DNA of 45,387 nucleotides from Streptomyces sp. AA1529 (GTDB taxonomy: Bacteria > Actinomycetota > Actinomycetes > Streptomycetales > Streptomycetaceae). Within the stretch, counting starts at the first letter, position 1. Every line of letters begins with the position of its first letter. Below are positions 34,348 to 44,030 of this stretch, piece after piece. The translations under genes and the position numbers were made by a program. Below the pieces are notes generated by a model. It was not told the origin of the DNA, did no database searches, and worked only from the letters and a program-made list of their open reading frames with translations. The DNA is taken from positions 1 to 45,387 of the forward strand of contig NZ_ALAP01000056.1 in the NCBI RefSeq assembly GCF_000280905.1, given 5' to 3'.

Positions 34348-35844
34348 GTGCCCGTCCTCGACCGCCCGCTCCGCCACACCCTGAGACTCGCCGCGGCTGC
34401 GGCGCTGTCGCTGGCCTGCCTGTCGGCGCAGCAGGCCGGTGCCGCGCCGCTGCCCTCCTCCGCACCGGCCGGGGGCGCCGCCACCGGCCGGGCCGCCCTC
34501 TCCCCCGAGCGGTTGGCCGACGGGGTGCGGGGCCGGGACGTGGTCCGCCATCTGCGGGCCTTCCAGCGGATCGCCGATGCCAGCGGCGGCAACCGGGGCT
34601 ACGACCGGCCCGGATTCACCCGCTCGGTACGGTACGTGGCCGGCCGACTCGCAGCCGCCGGGTACCGGGTCGAGCGGCAGCGGGTGCCCTACACCGACTT
34701 CGACATCGCCAAGGAGCGGCTGTCGGTGCGGACGGGGAGCGGCGCCGGCCGGAAAGTGCCTGTCCTGATGACCCGCTTCACCCCGTCGACCTCCGCGGCC
34801 GGTCTCGACGCACCGTTGGTGGCGCCGCCCCGCGGGAAGACGGGCTGCGCGGCGTCCGACTACGACGGCGTGGCCGCGCGCGGGGCGGTCGTCGTACTGG
34901 CCCGCGACGCCTGCGGATTCGGACATCAGCAGCAGGTGGCCGCACAGGTCGGCGCGCGGGCGGTGGTGATGTACTACCCGACCCCGTCACCGCGGAACAA
35001 CTACCGCCTGATGGGCCTGCCCCGGGGCAGCTACGTGCTCCCGATGGGGATGGTCTCCCAGACCGACGGCGAACGGCTGGCACGGCGGGCCGCCGCCCAC
35101 GAGGGCGCCCGGGTGCATCTGACGCTCCGCGGCCACGACGTCCGGCGCACCACGGTGAACCTGATCGCCGAGACCAGCGGCGGTGACCCGGACGACGTGG
35201 TGGTGATGGGCGGCCACCTCGACAGCGTGCCGGAGGGGCCGGGCGTCAACGACAACGGCTCCACCGCCGCCACGGTGCTGCAGACGGCGCTGGAGCTGGC
35301 ACCGCACCAGGACAGGGTGCGCAACAAGGTGCGGTTCATGTGGTGGGGCGCCGAGGAACTCCTGGACGTCGGCTCCGGCTACTACGTCGACCATCTCTCG
35401 CCCGCCGAGCGTGGCAGGATCGCCGCCGTTCTGAACGCGGAGCTGCTCGCCCCGTCCAACTACGGCCGCTTCGTATGGGATCCGGGGACCGGCGGCAGCC
35501 ACCGGATCGCCGGGCTGTTCGCCGGGTACTTCGCGCGGCACGGACTGCCCTACGAGCGGCAGGACCCGGGCGCGATCGGCTCCGACCACCTGGTGTTCCA
35601 GGAGGCGGGCATCCCGGTCGGCGGGCTGGACGGGGGCAACCTGCAGGTGAAGACCCCCGAGCAGCAGGCCCGCTTCGGCGGCACGGCCGGGCAGATGTTC
35701 GACCCCTGCTACCACCAGCCGTGCGACCGGCTGGAGGCCGTCGACCGGACCGCGCTGGACACCAACGCCCGCGCGCTGGCCTGGGTCCTGGGCGAACTGG
35801 CGCTGAAGGACGGCGCCGTACGCGGGATTCGGGCCGCGGGGTAG
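34348..35844 (+). CDS. Secreted M28 family metallopeptidase (aminopeptidase)
   Basis: A 498-residue zinc exopeptidase. GTG 34348 follows GAAGGGAAAG. Residues 1-32 are a Sec signal peptide (basic start, LAAAAALSLACLSAQQAGA, cleavage near AGA-AP). A PA domain lies about residues 140-260. The M28 zinc ligands are recognisable: His290 (GGHLDS), Asp302 (VNDNGS), the catalytic pair Glu336/337 (WWGAEE), Glu365 (NAELLA) and His456 (YHQPCD). It resembles aminopeptidase Y and Streptomyces aminopeptidases, which remove N-terminal residues. The 67-nt distance to the P450 without a terminator suggests co-transcription; it might trim Met-Arg from the cross-linked pentapeptide, but it acts outside the cell, so that is only a hypothesis. 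Confidence 0.9.
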   Translation: MPVLDRPLRHTLRLAAAAALSLACLSAQQAGAAPLPSSAPAGGAATGRAALSPERLADGVRGRDVVRHLRAFQRIADASGGNRGYDRPGFTRSVRYVAGRLAAAGYRVERQRVPYTDFDIAKERLSVRTGSGAGRKVPVLMTRFTPSTSAAGLDAPLVAPPRGKTGCAASDYDGVAARGAVVVLARDACGFGHQQQVAAQVGARAVVMYYPTPSPRNNYRLMGLPRGSYVLPMGMVSQTDGERLARRAAAHEGARVHLTLRGHDVRRTTVNLIAETSGGDPDDVVVMGGHLDSVPEGPGVNDNGSTAATVLQTALELAPHQDRVRNKVRFMWWGAEELLDVGSGYYVDHLSPAERGRIAAVLNAELLAPSNYGRFVWDPGTGGSHRIAGLFAGYFARHGLPYERQDPGAIGSDHLVFQEAGIPVGGLDGGNLQVKTPEQQARFGGTAGQMFDPCYHQPCDRLEAVDRTALDTNARALAWVLGELALKDGAVRGIRAAG

Positions 35845-35846
35845 TC

Positions 35847-35881
35847 CGGCTGGGCCCGGCGGTCACCGGCGGGCCCAGCCG
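35847..35881 (+). terminator. Terminator after the M28 peptidase gene
   Basis: 12-bp perfect arms CGGCTGGGCCCG (35847-35858) and CGGGCCCAGCCG (35870-35881) with an 11-nt loop, 2 nt after the stop codon. It marks the end of the RiPP operon. Two direct copies of CGCCGGTGAC follow directly. Confidence 0.75.
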
Positions 35882-35944
35882 CCGGTGACCGCCGGTGACC
35901 GCGGGCGGCTCGCCGTCCGGCCGCGGCCGCCGGCCGGCCGCCCG

Positions 35945-36442
35945 TCAGCCCGCCGCGTCCGGGGACGCGGTGAACGAGGCCGGGCCCTCCTGGGAAGCCT
36001 GCTTGATGCGGAAGTGCGCGTACTCCTTCATCGGCGGCAGCTCGTCGAGGCCGAACCAGCCGACCTCCAGCGACTCCTCGTCGTTGACCCGCACGGCGCC
36101 CGCCGCCCGCGCGGTGGCCCGGCAGCGGAAGACGATGTCCATGAACTGGCAGATGTCCCCGTTGGGGTAGGTGACGGGCTTGTCCAGCGCGTACACCCCG
36201 ACCAGACGCTCGGCCACGCACCGGACGTTGGTCTCCTCCCGCACCTCGCGCACCGCGCAGTCGGCCGGCTGCTCGCCGGGCTCCGGGATCCCGCCGATCA
36301 CCGCCCACCGGCCGGTGTCGGCGCGCCTCCCCAGCAGTACCCGCCCCCGGTCGTCGAAGACGACGACGCTGACGCCGGGCAGGTGGAGGAGCTGGTGACC
36401 GGCGGAGCGCCGCAGGTCGCGGATGAAGTCGGGAGTCGCCAT
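35945..36442 (-). CDS. Nudix hydrolase
   Basis: A 165-residue Nudix protein. The Nudix box is GIPEPGEQPADCAVREVREETNV, which matches Gx5Ex7REUxEExGU except that the final Gly is Asn; the catalytic Glu residues are intact. LLHLPGVSVVVFDDRGRVLLGRRADTGRWAVIG before the box is the typical first strand set. Substrates are nucleoside diphosphates linked to another group; the exact one is unknown. The ATG start is at 36442. Convergent with the M28 gene. Confidence 0.93.
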   Translation of the reverse strand: MATPDFIRDLRRSAGHQLLHLPGVSVVVFDDRGRVLLGRRADTGRWAVIGGIPEPGEQPADCAVREVREETNVRCVAERLVGVYALDKPVTYPNGDICQFMDIVFRCRATARAAGAVRVNDEESLEVGWFGLDELPPMKEYAHFRIKQASQEGPASFTASPDAAG

Positions 36443-36507
36443 GCTCCGACCCTATGCCGGGCCGGGTCCGCGCGCCGCCCGAGGCGGCAGCGGGCGGCCC
36501 GCGGGGA

Positions 36508-37125
36508 TCAGGCCGCCCGCAGCGCGTGCAGCCGGGCGCGGATGTGGTGGACCGCCGCCTCCGCGTCGTCCACCGTGACGGTGAACAGCCGGCCGTCACC
36601 CAGTCGCAGCACCAGCCCCTCCCCCCGCCGGATGACGACGGCGGTGCCCTTCTCGGGCCGCCAGCGGTAGCCCCAGCCGCCCCAGTGCCGCGGGGTGACC
36701 CGGGGGGCGTGCTCGGCGTGCACGACGTCGCGCAGGTGGATGCGGCGGCGCGGGACACCGGCGTGGCCGCACCGCACCTCCAGCGTGTCGTTCTCCACCT
36801 TCACCTCGACGTGCACGAAGGCGAGGGTGCCGAAGAGGACGAGCAGGCCGACGGCGACGCAGCCGACGACGGACATGATCCGCGGCACCACCCCACCGGG
36901 CCAGGTCATGTCCACCGCGAGATCGATGCCCAGCGCCAGGCATCCGACGCCGACGGCGGCCAGGCCCCACTGCAGCCGGCTGCTGGCGCGACCGGTCCAC
37001 ACCTGCGCGCCCGGCGGCGGGACGACGTGCCGCGGAGGCGCGGGGGCGGGGCCGCGGGCGGCTTCGCCGCGGGGTCCGGCGCCGCCCTGGGCGGATGCGG
37101 CGCCGTCACGGGGACGGTCACTCAT
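36508..37125 (-). CDS. Two-helix membrane protein (PH-like domain)
   Basis: A 205-residue protein. ATG 37125 is chosen (MSDRPRDG); the frame is open upstream but without a ribosome site. A disordered N-terminus of ~45 residues is followed by two membrane helices (LQWGLAAVGVGCLALGIDLA and IMSVVGCVAVGLLVLFGTLAFV). The C-terminal soluble part has EVRCGHAGVPRRRIHLRDVV, GTAVVIRRGEGLVLRLGDGRLFTVTVDDAEAAVHHIRARL, a short beta-rich stretch similar to PH-type domains of small actinomycete membrane proteins. Function unknown. Confidence 0.7.
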   Translation of the reverse strand: MSDRPRDGAASAQGGAGPRGEAARGPAPAPPRHVVPPPGAQVWTGRASSRLQWGLAAVGVGCLALGIDLAVDMTWPGGVVPRIMSVVGCVAVGLLVLFGTLAFVHVEVKVENDTLEVRCGHAGVPRRRIHLRDVVHAEHAPRVTPRHWGGWGYRWRPEKGTAVVIRRGEGLVLRLGDGRLFTVTVDDAEAAVHHIRARLHALRAA

Positions 37126-37325
37126 GTCGGCAGCGTACTCGCGAGACCCCGCACCGGCAGCCGGAGCGGGCCGTGTCAGGCGGGCGGAACCGGACCGGGT
37201 TCGGTCCACGGGGTACCGGGCACCGCGGACCCGGTACCGAGACGCCCCCGGGGGCACCCGCGGCGACCGGCCCCGGGAGCGGCCCGCGGCCGACCCGGGC
37301 GGGGCGGTCAGGCCCGGGCGGGAGG

Positions 37326-38135
37326 TCAGGCCCGGGCGGCGGGGGCGGCGCTCCCCGCGGCCAGCAGCCGGCCCTCGGCGTAGCTGAATGCCGCATCCGG
37401 CAGGGCGGCCGTCCGGCCGCTGTGCAGCACGGTGAGCTCTCCGGTGGGCGGCGCTTCCGGCTCCGGGCGGACGCCGGCGCGGCGCAATGCCTGGGCGCAG
37501 ACGGCGGCGGCCGAGCCGTACAGCGCCGGGCCCTCGGCGCGGTCGCCGCGCAGCGCCTCCTGGATCCGGCTGCCGACCAGCTCGTAGTGGGTGCAGCCGA
37601 GCACGACCGTCGCCACGTCCGCGGGGGTGCGCTCCGCGGCCGCGCGCACGGCGTCGGCGATCAGGGCCTCGGAGCCGCTCTCCACGGCGTCCGCGAGTCC
37701 GTGGCAGGGCACTCCGGTGATGTCGGCGCCGTTCCCGAACTCCTCGATCAGCCGCCGCTGGTAGGGGCTGCCGGTGGTGGCCGGGGTGGCCCAGATGGCG
37801 ATCCGCCCACCGGTGCGCACCGCGGCCGCCGCCGCGGGCTTGACGGCCGGGACGGTGCCGATGACGGGCAGACCGGGTTCCAGTTCGGCGCGGAGCGCGG
37901 GCAGCGCGTGCACCGAGGCCGTGTTGCAGGCGACGATCAGCGCGGCCGGGCGGTGCTCGGCGGCGGCCCGGGCGCAGTCCCGCGCCCGCGCGGCGATGTC
38001 CGCGCCGTCACGGGGCCCCCACGGCAGTCCGTCCGGGTCGGAGGAGAGCACGAGGTCGGCGTCGGGGCGTGCGCGGCGCACCGCCGCGGCCGCGGGAAGC
38101 AGGCCGATACCGGAGTCCAGTAGCGCGATCTTCAT
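37326..38135 (-). CDS. Glutamate/aspartate racemase family protein
   Basis: A 269-residue cofactor-independent racemase. The two catalytic Cys motifs are intact: IVACNTASVHALPAL and VVLGCTHYELV. LLDSGIGLLPAAAAVRRARPDADLVLSSD fits the N-terminus of MurI, although the usual FDSGVGG is replaced by LDSGIGL and YxD is shifted. It could make D-glutamate for peptidoglycan, but a second, housekeeping murI is likely elsewhere; this divergence may point to a different substrate. ATG 38135 is divergent from the glycosyltransferase at 38271. Confidence 0.85.
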   Translation of the reverse strand: MKIALLDSGIGLLPAAAAVRRARPDADLVLSSDPDGLPWGPRDGADIAARARDCARAAAEHRPAALIVACNTASVHALPALRAELEPGLPVIGTVPAVKPAAAAAVRTGGRIAIWATPATTGSPYQRRLIEEFGNGADITGVPCHGLADAVESGSEALIADAVRAAAERTPADVATVVLGCTHYELVGSRIQEALRGDRAEGPALYGSAAAVCAQALRRAGVRPEPEAPPTGELTVLHSGRTAALPDAAFSYAEGRLLAAGSAAPAARA

Positions 38136-38270
38136 GTGGAGGAACTGTACTTCACGGACGAAGACCGCCCCCGTTCGCAGCTGCCCCCGGGCGACGGTCC
38201 GCGCACCTGGTTCCGGGTCCGGCGCGCGGCGGAGCGCCGGCGGGGGCGGGTGTACGGCAGACTCCGCACG

Positions 38271-39419
38271 ATGAGCGCGCTCACCTGGACCTCGGCCGTT
38301 CCGCTCGCCTCGCTGGCCGCGTGGGCGTGGCTGCTGCTGGGGCAGGGCTTCTTCTGGCGGACCGACGTCCGGCTGCCGCGCCCCGGCGGGCCGGAACCGG
38401 ACCACTGGCCCGCCGTGTGCGTGGTGGTTCCCGCCCGGGACGAGGCCGGGGTGCTGCCGCTGACCCTGCCGACGCTGCTGGCCCAGGACTATCCGGGGCG
38501 GACGCGGATCGTGCTGGTGGACGACGGGTCCCGGGACGGCACCGGCACCGTCGCCCGGGAGCTGGCGGCGCGCGCGCCGGAGGGTCCGCCGCTGACGGTG
38601 CTCCGATCCGGCGGGCCCGCGCCGGGCTGGACGGGGAAGCTGTGGGCGGTGCGGCAGGGCATCGGAGCCGCCCGCCGCGACCCCGCGGAGCCGGAGTTCC
38701 TGCTGCTGACCGACGCGGACATCGCACATGAACCGGACTCGCTGCGCCGCCTGGTGCACGCCGCGCTGGGCGGGCAGCTCGACCTGGTCTCGCAGATGGC
38801 GCGGCTGCGGGTGCGCACGCGGTGGGAGCGGCTGATCGTGCCGGCCTTCGTGTACTTCTTCGCGCAGCTCTATCCGTTCCGCCGGGTCAACCGGCCGGGC
38901 GCCCGCACCGCGGCGGCGGCGGGCGGCTGTGCGCTGCTGCGGACCGCGGCCGCGGTCCGCGCCCGGGTGCCGGACAGCATCCGGGACGCGGTCATCGACG
39001 ACGTGTCGCTGGGCCGCGCCGTGAAGCGCTCGGGGGGCCGGATCTGGCTGGGTCTCGGCGACCGGGTGCGCAGCGTGCGCCCGTACACGGGGCTGGAGCC
39101 GCTGTGGCGGATGGTGTCGCGCAGCGCCTACGCGCAACTGCGCAACAGTCCGCTGCTGCTCGCGGGCACCGTGCTGGGGCTCGTGCTGGTCTATCTGGTG
39201 CCGCCGGTGTGGGCCTGCGCGGGCTCGCCGGTGGCCGGAGCCGGATGGCTGGCGATGACCCTCTCGTACGTGCCGATCCTGCGCTACTACCGGCAGCCGG
39301 TGTGGTCGGCACCGCTGCTGCCGGTGACGGCGGCGCTGTACCTGGCCATGACCGTCGACTCGGGGGTGCAGCACCACCGGGGCCGGGGAGCCGCGTGGAA
39401 GGGCCGCACCTACTCCTGA
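38271..39419 (+). CDS. Glycosyltransferase family 2, HpnB-type (hopene-associated)
   Basis: A 382-residue GT2 protein. ATG 38271 is the start (MSALTW); the frame is open back to 38136 but that stretch is Arg-rich, and family members begin near this Met. An N-terminal helix (VPLASLAAWAWLLLGQGFFW) anchors it. The GT-A fold shows VVVPARDEAGVLPLTLPTLLAQDYPG, VDDGSRDGT, the DxD-like LLLTDADIAHEPDSL and VIDDVSLGRAVKRSGG. Three to four helices follow at the C-terminus. The length and the TDADI/IDDVSLG pattern fit hopanoid-associated HpnB; no hopanoid gene lies in the window, so the acceptor lipid is not established. Confidence 0.88.
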   Translation: MSALTWTSAVPLASLAAWAWLLLGQGFFWRTDVRLPRPGGPEPDHWPAVCVVVPARDEAGVLPLTLPTLLAQDYPGRTRIVLVDDGSRDGTGTVARELAARAPEGPPLTVLRSGGPAPGWTGKLWAVRQGIGAARRDPAEPEFLLLTDADIAHEPDSLRRLVHAALGGQLDLVSQMARLRVRTRWERLIVPAFVYFFAQLYPFRRVNRPGARTAAAAGGCALLRTAAAVRARVPDSIRDAVIDDVSLGRAVKRSGGRIWLGLGDRVRSVRPYTGLEPLWRMVSRSAYAQLRNSPLLLAGTVLGLVLVYLVPPVWACAGSPVAGAGWLAMTLSYVPILRYYRQPVWSAPLLPVTAALYLAMTVDSGVQHHRGRGAAWKGRTYS

Positions 39420-39458
39420 GGGCGTGGCCGGATCACCGCAGCGCGGCCCGGGGGCCCG

Positions 39459-40841
39459 TCACTTGCGGCCCGGTGTCCACTGCATGCCCCAGCCGTACTC
39501 CTCGTCCACGGTGCGCTGCGGGCTGACGCCGCGCCGGGGGACGAGGTAGCGGGCCTCGCGGCGCACCATCAGCTCGCTGCGTTCGTTGCTGATCAGGGCG
39601 AGGGCGCAGACGGTGGAGGGGACGGTGCACTCGTCGAGGGAGAAGTCGACGGGCGCGCCGTGCTGCGGCTGCAGGGTGACGGTCGCGTGCAGCCCGGCGA
39701 AGCTGCGGGCTCCCTCGTAGATGGTGACGAAGATGAGGATGCGGCGGAGTTCGGCGGCGTGGTCGAGGTTGATCGTGAGGTTCTCGCCGGTCTCCACGGC
39801 GCCGGTCCGGTCGTCCCCGTCCAGGTGGATGTAGGGCGGCCGGTTCAGCGAGCCGAAGGAGTTGCCGAGGGCCTGGACGACGCCCTTGCGTCCGTCGGCG
39901 AGTTCGTAGAGGGCGCACAGGTCCAGGTCGGGACCGGTGAGGGCGCCCATGGCCCGGGTCAGCCGGCCGGCCAGGCCCTTCGGCGGCTGGGCCTGGGTGG
40001 TCCAGTTGAGGTTGACCCGCATCGCGCCGGAGGTGCCGCCCTGTTTGGTGAGCGAGACCGACGGGGCCTCCTTGGTGAGCGTCACCTTGGTCAGCCGCAC
40101 CGGTGCGGGTCCGGTGGCCGCGGGCGGCGCCGCGGGCGGCGTGCTCGGCGCCGCGGCGGGGGCGGCGGGTGCGGAGACCTGGGGCACCTGCGGGGCCCGG
40201 ACGCCGGGCGGTGCGGGGACGTGCGGCGTCGGAGCGCTGCTCGGGTCCGGCGGCGGAGTGCCGGTGCCGGCCGTGGTGGGCGTGCTGCCGGTGGGCGCGG
40301 CGTCGTCGACGCCGATGCCGAAGTCGGTGGCGAGCCCGGCCAGTCCGCTCTCGTAGCCCTGGCCGACGGCGCGGAACTTCCAGGCGCCCTGCCGGCGGTA
40401 GAGCTCCCCGAGCAGGTACGCGGTCTCCCCCGCCGCGTCGGCGGGGTCGAAGCGGGCGATCTCCTGGCCCGACGAGGGTCCGCCGACGGTCGCGTCCAGC
40501 AGCCGTACGTACAGGCCGGGGACCTGGCCGAAGCTGCCGCCGTCCGCCGAGGCGGCGACGACGATGCGGGTGACGTCCGGTTCGACACTGTCCAGTTCGA
40601 CCGTCAGTTCGTCGGTGCAGGCGGCGCCTATCGGGTTCTTGCCCTCGTGCCGGACGGCCGAGGAGGAGTGCCGCGGCTGGTTGTAGAAGACGAAGTCGTC
40701 GTCGGAGCGGACCTTGCCCTGCTCGGTCAGGAGCAGCGCCGAGGCGTCGACGTCCGGCACGAGGGAGCCGGACGACCAGCCGAGTTCGACCCGCACCGCC
40801 GTGGCGGGTACGGGGACGTTCATCCCCTTGCGCATCGTCAT
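39459..40841 (-). CDS. Double TerD-domain tellurium-resistance family protein
   Basis: A 460-residue protein with two TerD-type domains. Domain 1 (residues 1-185) starts MTMRKGMNVPVPATAVRVELGW and has ALLLTEQGKVRSDDDFVFYNQP, DGGSFGQVPGLYVRLLD, YLLGELYRRQGAWKFRAVGQGYESGLAGLATDFGI. A Pro/Ala/Thr-rich linker follows (about 190-265). Domain 2 has DLDLCALYELADGRKGVVQALGNSFGSLNRPPYIHLDGDDRTG, a TerA-like half with a probable Ca2+-binding DDRTG loop. ATG 40841 lies 5 nt after GGGGGAG. Ter proteins act in Ca2+-linked stress defence; Streptomyces have many, with roles in morphology. Convergent with the GT2 gene. Confidence 0.92.
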   Translation of the reverse strand: MTMRKGMNVPVPATAVRVELGWSSGSLVPDVDASALLLTEQGKVRSDDDFVFYNQPRHSSSAVRHEGKNPIGAACTDELTVELDSVEPDVTRIVVAASADGGSFGQVPGLYVRLLDATVGGPSSGQEIARFDPADAAGETAYLLGELYRRQGAWKFRAVGQGYESGLAGLATDFGIGVDDAAPTGSTPTTAGTGTPPPDPSSAPTPHVPAPPGVRAPQVPQVSAPAAPAAAPSTPPAAPPAATGPAPVRLTKVTLTKEAPSVSLTKQGGTSGAMRVNLNWTTQAQPPKGLAGRLTRAMGALTGPDLDLCALYELADGRKGVVQALGNSFGSLNRPPYIHLDGDDRTGAVETGENLTINLDHAAELRRILIFVTIYEGARSFAGLHATVTLQPQHGAPVDFSLDECTVPSTVCALALISNERSELMVRREARYLVPRRGVSPQRTVDEEYGWGMQWTPGRK

Positions 40842-41230
40842 GGCCACTCCCCCTGGGTTCGGTTCCTGCGTACCGCTCCCCAACCTATTGCACCGGGCCA
40901 CCGCTGCCGAAGCCCCCTCGCCCCGACTCCCCGCACTCGAACATCTGGCAGGGGCATGGGCGTTCTATGTCCTAGCCGGTGGGCTTATGCTTCTGTCAGC
41001 TTCCCCTCCCGCGCGCCCGCAGCAGGGACAGGCGGGAACAAGCCATGAACCTGTGCCTGATCAGCCGTCACCGTGGTCGGCATGGGGGTATTCGCCCTGT
41101 TCGGGCTCTCCCGCGTGCGCCCCTGGCGCGGCTGCCTCCGATGGGGCGAAAACCGGCTCCTGCCTGCACCGACAGGGAAGGCGCAGGCGTTCCTTCCGCA
41201 CCTCTCTAGTGCCGATGCCGAATTTGGGCT
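40842..41230. other. Non-coding stretch between terD-like and DUF6643-like genes
   Basis: About 390 bp with no convincing gene. Short open frames (for example 40979-41209) lack ribosome sites and family resemblance. It holds promoters for both divergent genes; CTTATGCTTCTGTC near 40984 is A/T-rich. No riboswitch or RNA family could be recognised by eye. Confidence 0.5.
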
Positions 41231-41236
41231 TAACTT
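41231..41236 (+). promoter_or_regulatory. -10 box placed for a leaderless transcript
   Basis: TAACTT ends 6 nt before ATG 41243, so transcription should begin at the A of the start codon. No good -35 is visible 17-18 bp upstream. Confidence 0.45.
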
Positions 41237-41242
41237 ATGAGT

Positions 41243-41905
41243 ATGACCTCCCCCCGCAGCTCTTACAGCGGCGGCTACTACGCTGCACCCTCCTACCCCG
41301 AGACACCGATCTACGACAGTCTCGTCGCTGAGCGGGGCACGCCGCAGATCGCTCCCATCCGGGTGCCGTCGGCCTATGACACGGGAGGCACCGGGAACGC
41401 GCTCGCGGCGCTGCCTCCCGCCCTGCCCTCCGGCCCGGCCGCACCCCAGCAGCCCGGCTCCCTGCAGTACTCCGCACCGGCGCAGTCCTACGGCTACCCG
41501 TCGGCCGCCGCGCCCCAGCCGCAGATGCCGCAGCCCGCACCGCAGCAGGCGCCGATGCGCCAGCAGCCGATGCGGCAGGCGCCCGCCGCACTGCCGCCCG
41601 GAGGCGGCGGGGGCCAGGGCGGACCGGTGCCGCTGCAGCACACCCCGGCACCGCACATCCCGCAGCAGGCCCAGCGCGGCTACGGCTACCCGGGGCCGGG
41701 GGGCCCGGCGCAGCCGCAGCAGCCCATGCAGCAGCAGGGCCAGCCCCAGGTCCAGGTGCAGCAGTACCAGCAGCAGGCGGTGCACAACCAGGCCACGCAG
41801 TACATGCGCCCGGTGGCGCCGCGGCCGGCCGCGCCCCGCCAGATGCCCGGGCAGTACGAAGAGCCCTACGACGGCGGCTACCAGTACCCCGGCCGCGGCT
41901 ACTGA
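41243..41905 (+). CDS. DUF6643-type Pro/Gln-rich protein
   Basis: A 220-residue (222 if ATG 41237 is used) low-complexity protein. The N-terminus TSPRSSYSGGYYAAPSYPETPIYDSLVAERGTPQIAPIRVPSAYDTG is highly characteristic of a Streptomyces-specific family I recognise as DUF6643. The rest is Pro-Gln-Ala-rich with YGYP repeats, ending EEPYDGGYQYPGRGY. No membrane segment or catalytic motif. Function unknown; the family is strongly conserved in the first 50 residues. A -10 box 6 nt before ATG 41243 and lack of a ribosome site suggest leaderless translation. A strong convergent terminator follows. Confidence 0.75.
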   Translation: MTSPRSSYSGGYYAAPSYPETPIYDSLVAERGTPQIAPIRVPSAYDTGGTGNALAALPPALPSGPAAPQQPGSLQYSAPAQSYGYPSAAAPQPQMPQPAPQQAPMRQQPMRQAPAALPPGGGGGQGGPVPLQHTPAPHIPQQAQRGYGYPGPGGPAQPQQPMQQQGQPQVQVQQYQQQAVHNQATQYMRPVAPRPAAPRQMPGQYEEPYDGGYQYPGRGY

Positions 41906-41934
41906 GCGGTCGGCACACCGTTCCGACGCCGCAG

Positions 41935-41969
41935 GCGTGCACCGCCGTTGGGGAGACGGCGGTGCACGC
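41935..41969. terminator. Bidirectional terminator between convergent genes
   Basis: 14-bp perfect arms GCGTGCACCGCCGT (41935-41948) and ACGGCGGTGCACGC (41956-41969), 7-nt loop TGGGGAG, between the DUF6643-type gene and the DUF779 gene. Confidence 0.8.
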
Positions 41970-41983
41970 GGAACACCCCGGGC

Positions 41984-42414
41984 TCAGTCCGCCAGCAGCC
42001 GGGACCTGATCAGGAAGCGCACCCCCTCGGGAGCCTCCAGGGAGAAGCCGCTGCCCCTGCCCTGGACGGTGTCGACGGTCAGATGGGTGTGGCTCCAGTA
42101 GGCGAACTGGGCGGCCGACATCCAGAACGGCACCGGGTCCGGCACGCCGTCGATCCGCAGCTCGCCCAGCAGGACGTCGGAGTCCCCGGTGCGGAACTCG
42201 CCGCGCTCGTAGCACATGGGACTGCTCCCGTCGCAGCAGCCGCCGGACTGGTGGAACATCAGCGGCCCGTGCTTGCCGGTCAGCATCCGCAGCAGCTCGG
42301 CGGCGGCCGGTGTGACGGCGACCCGCTCGGGCTCCGCAGCGCCCTCCGCACCGGGTCGCGCCGGAGCGCCGTCCGCAACCCGCCCGGCCCGAGCGCCCGG
42401 TGGCCGGGCCTCCA

Positions 42415-42415
<1 letters not shown>
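41984..42415 (-). CDS. DUF779 protein, partner of aldehyde dehydrogenase
   Basis: A 143-residue protein. After ~30 disordered residues comes the DUF779 domain: AAELLRMLTGKHGPLMFHQSGGCCDGSSPMCYERGEFRTGDSDVLLGEL, with the conserved HQSGGCCDGSSPMC motif (three Cys plus His, probably metal- or redox-related), and PFWMSAAQFAYWSHTHLTVDTVQGRGSGFSLEAPEGVRFLIRSR. Its ATG overlaps the ALDH stop (TGATG), so it is translationally coupled. DUF779 genes are regularly found directly after acetaldehyde dehydrogenase genes in actinomycetes; the biochemical role is unknown. Confidence 0.9.
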
Positions 42416-43938
<1,523 letters not shown>

Positions 43939-44030
43939 GCTCTGCCTCCCTGTGCTGGGCGCACACGGCGTCCTGGCGTGTACGCGGGCGTCCTCGGCCC
44001 GCCCGGCGGTGGGCGGACGTCGCGGGGAGG

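Noticed and set aside
40979..41209. Short open frame or riboswitch candidate upstream of the DUF6643-type gene
   Set aside because: No ribosome site, no known aptamer features by eye, no conserved protein pattern.
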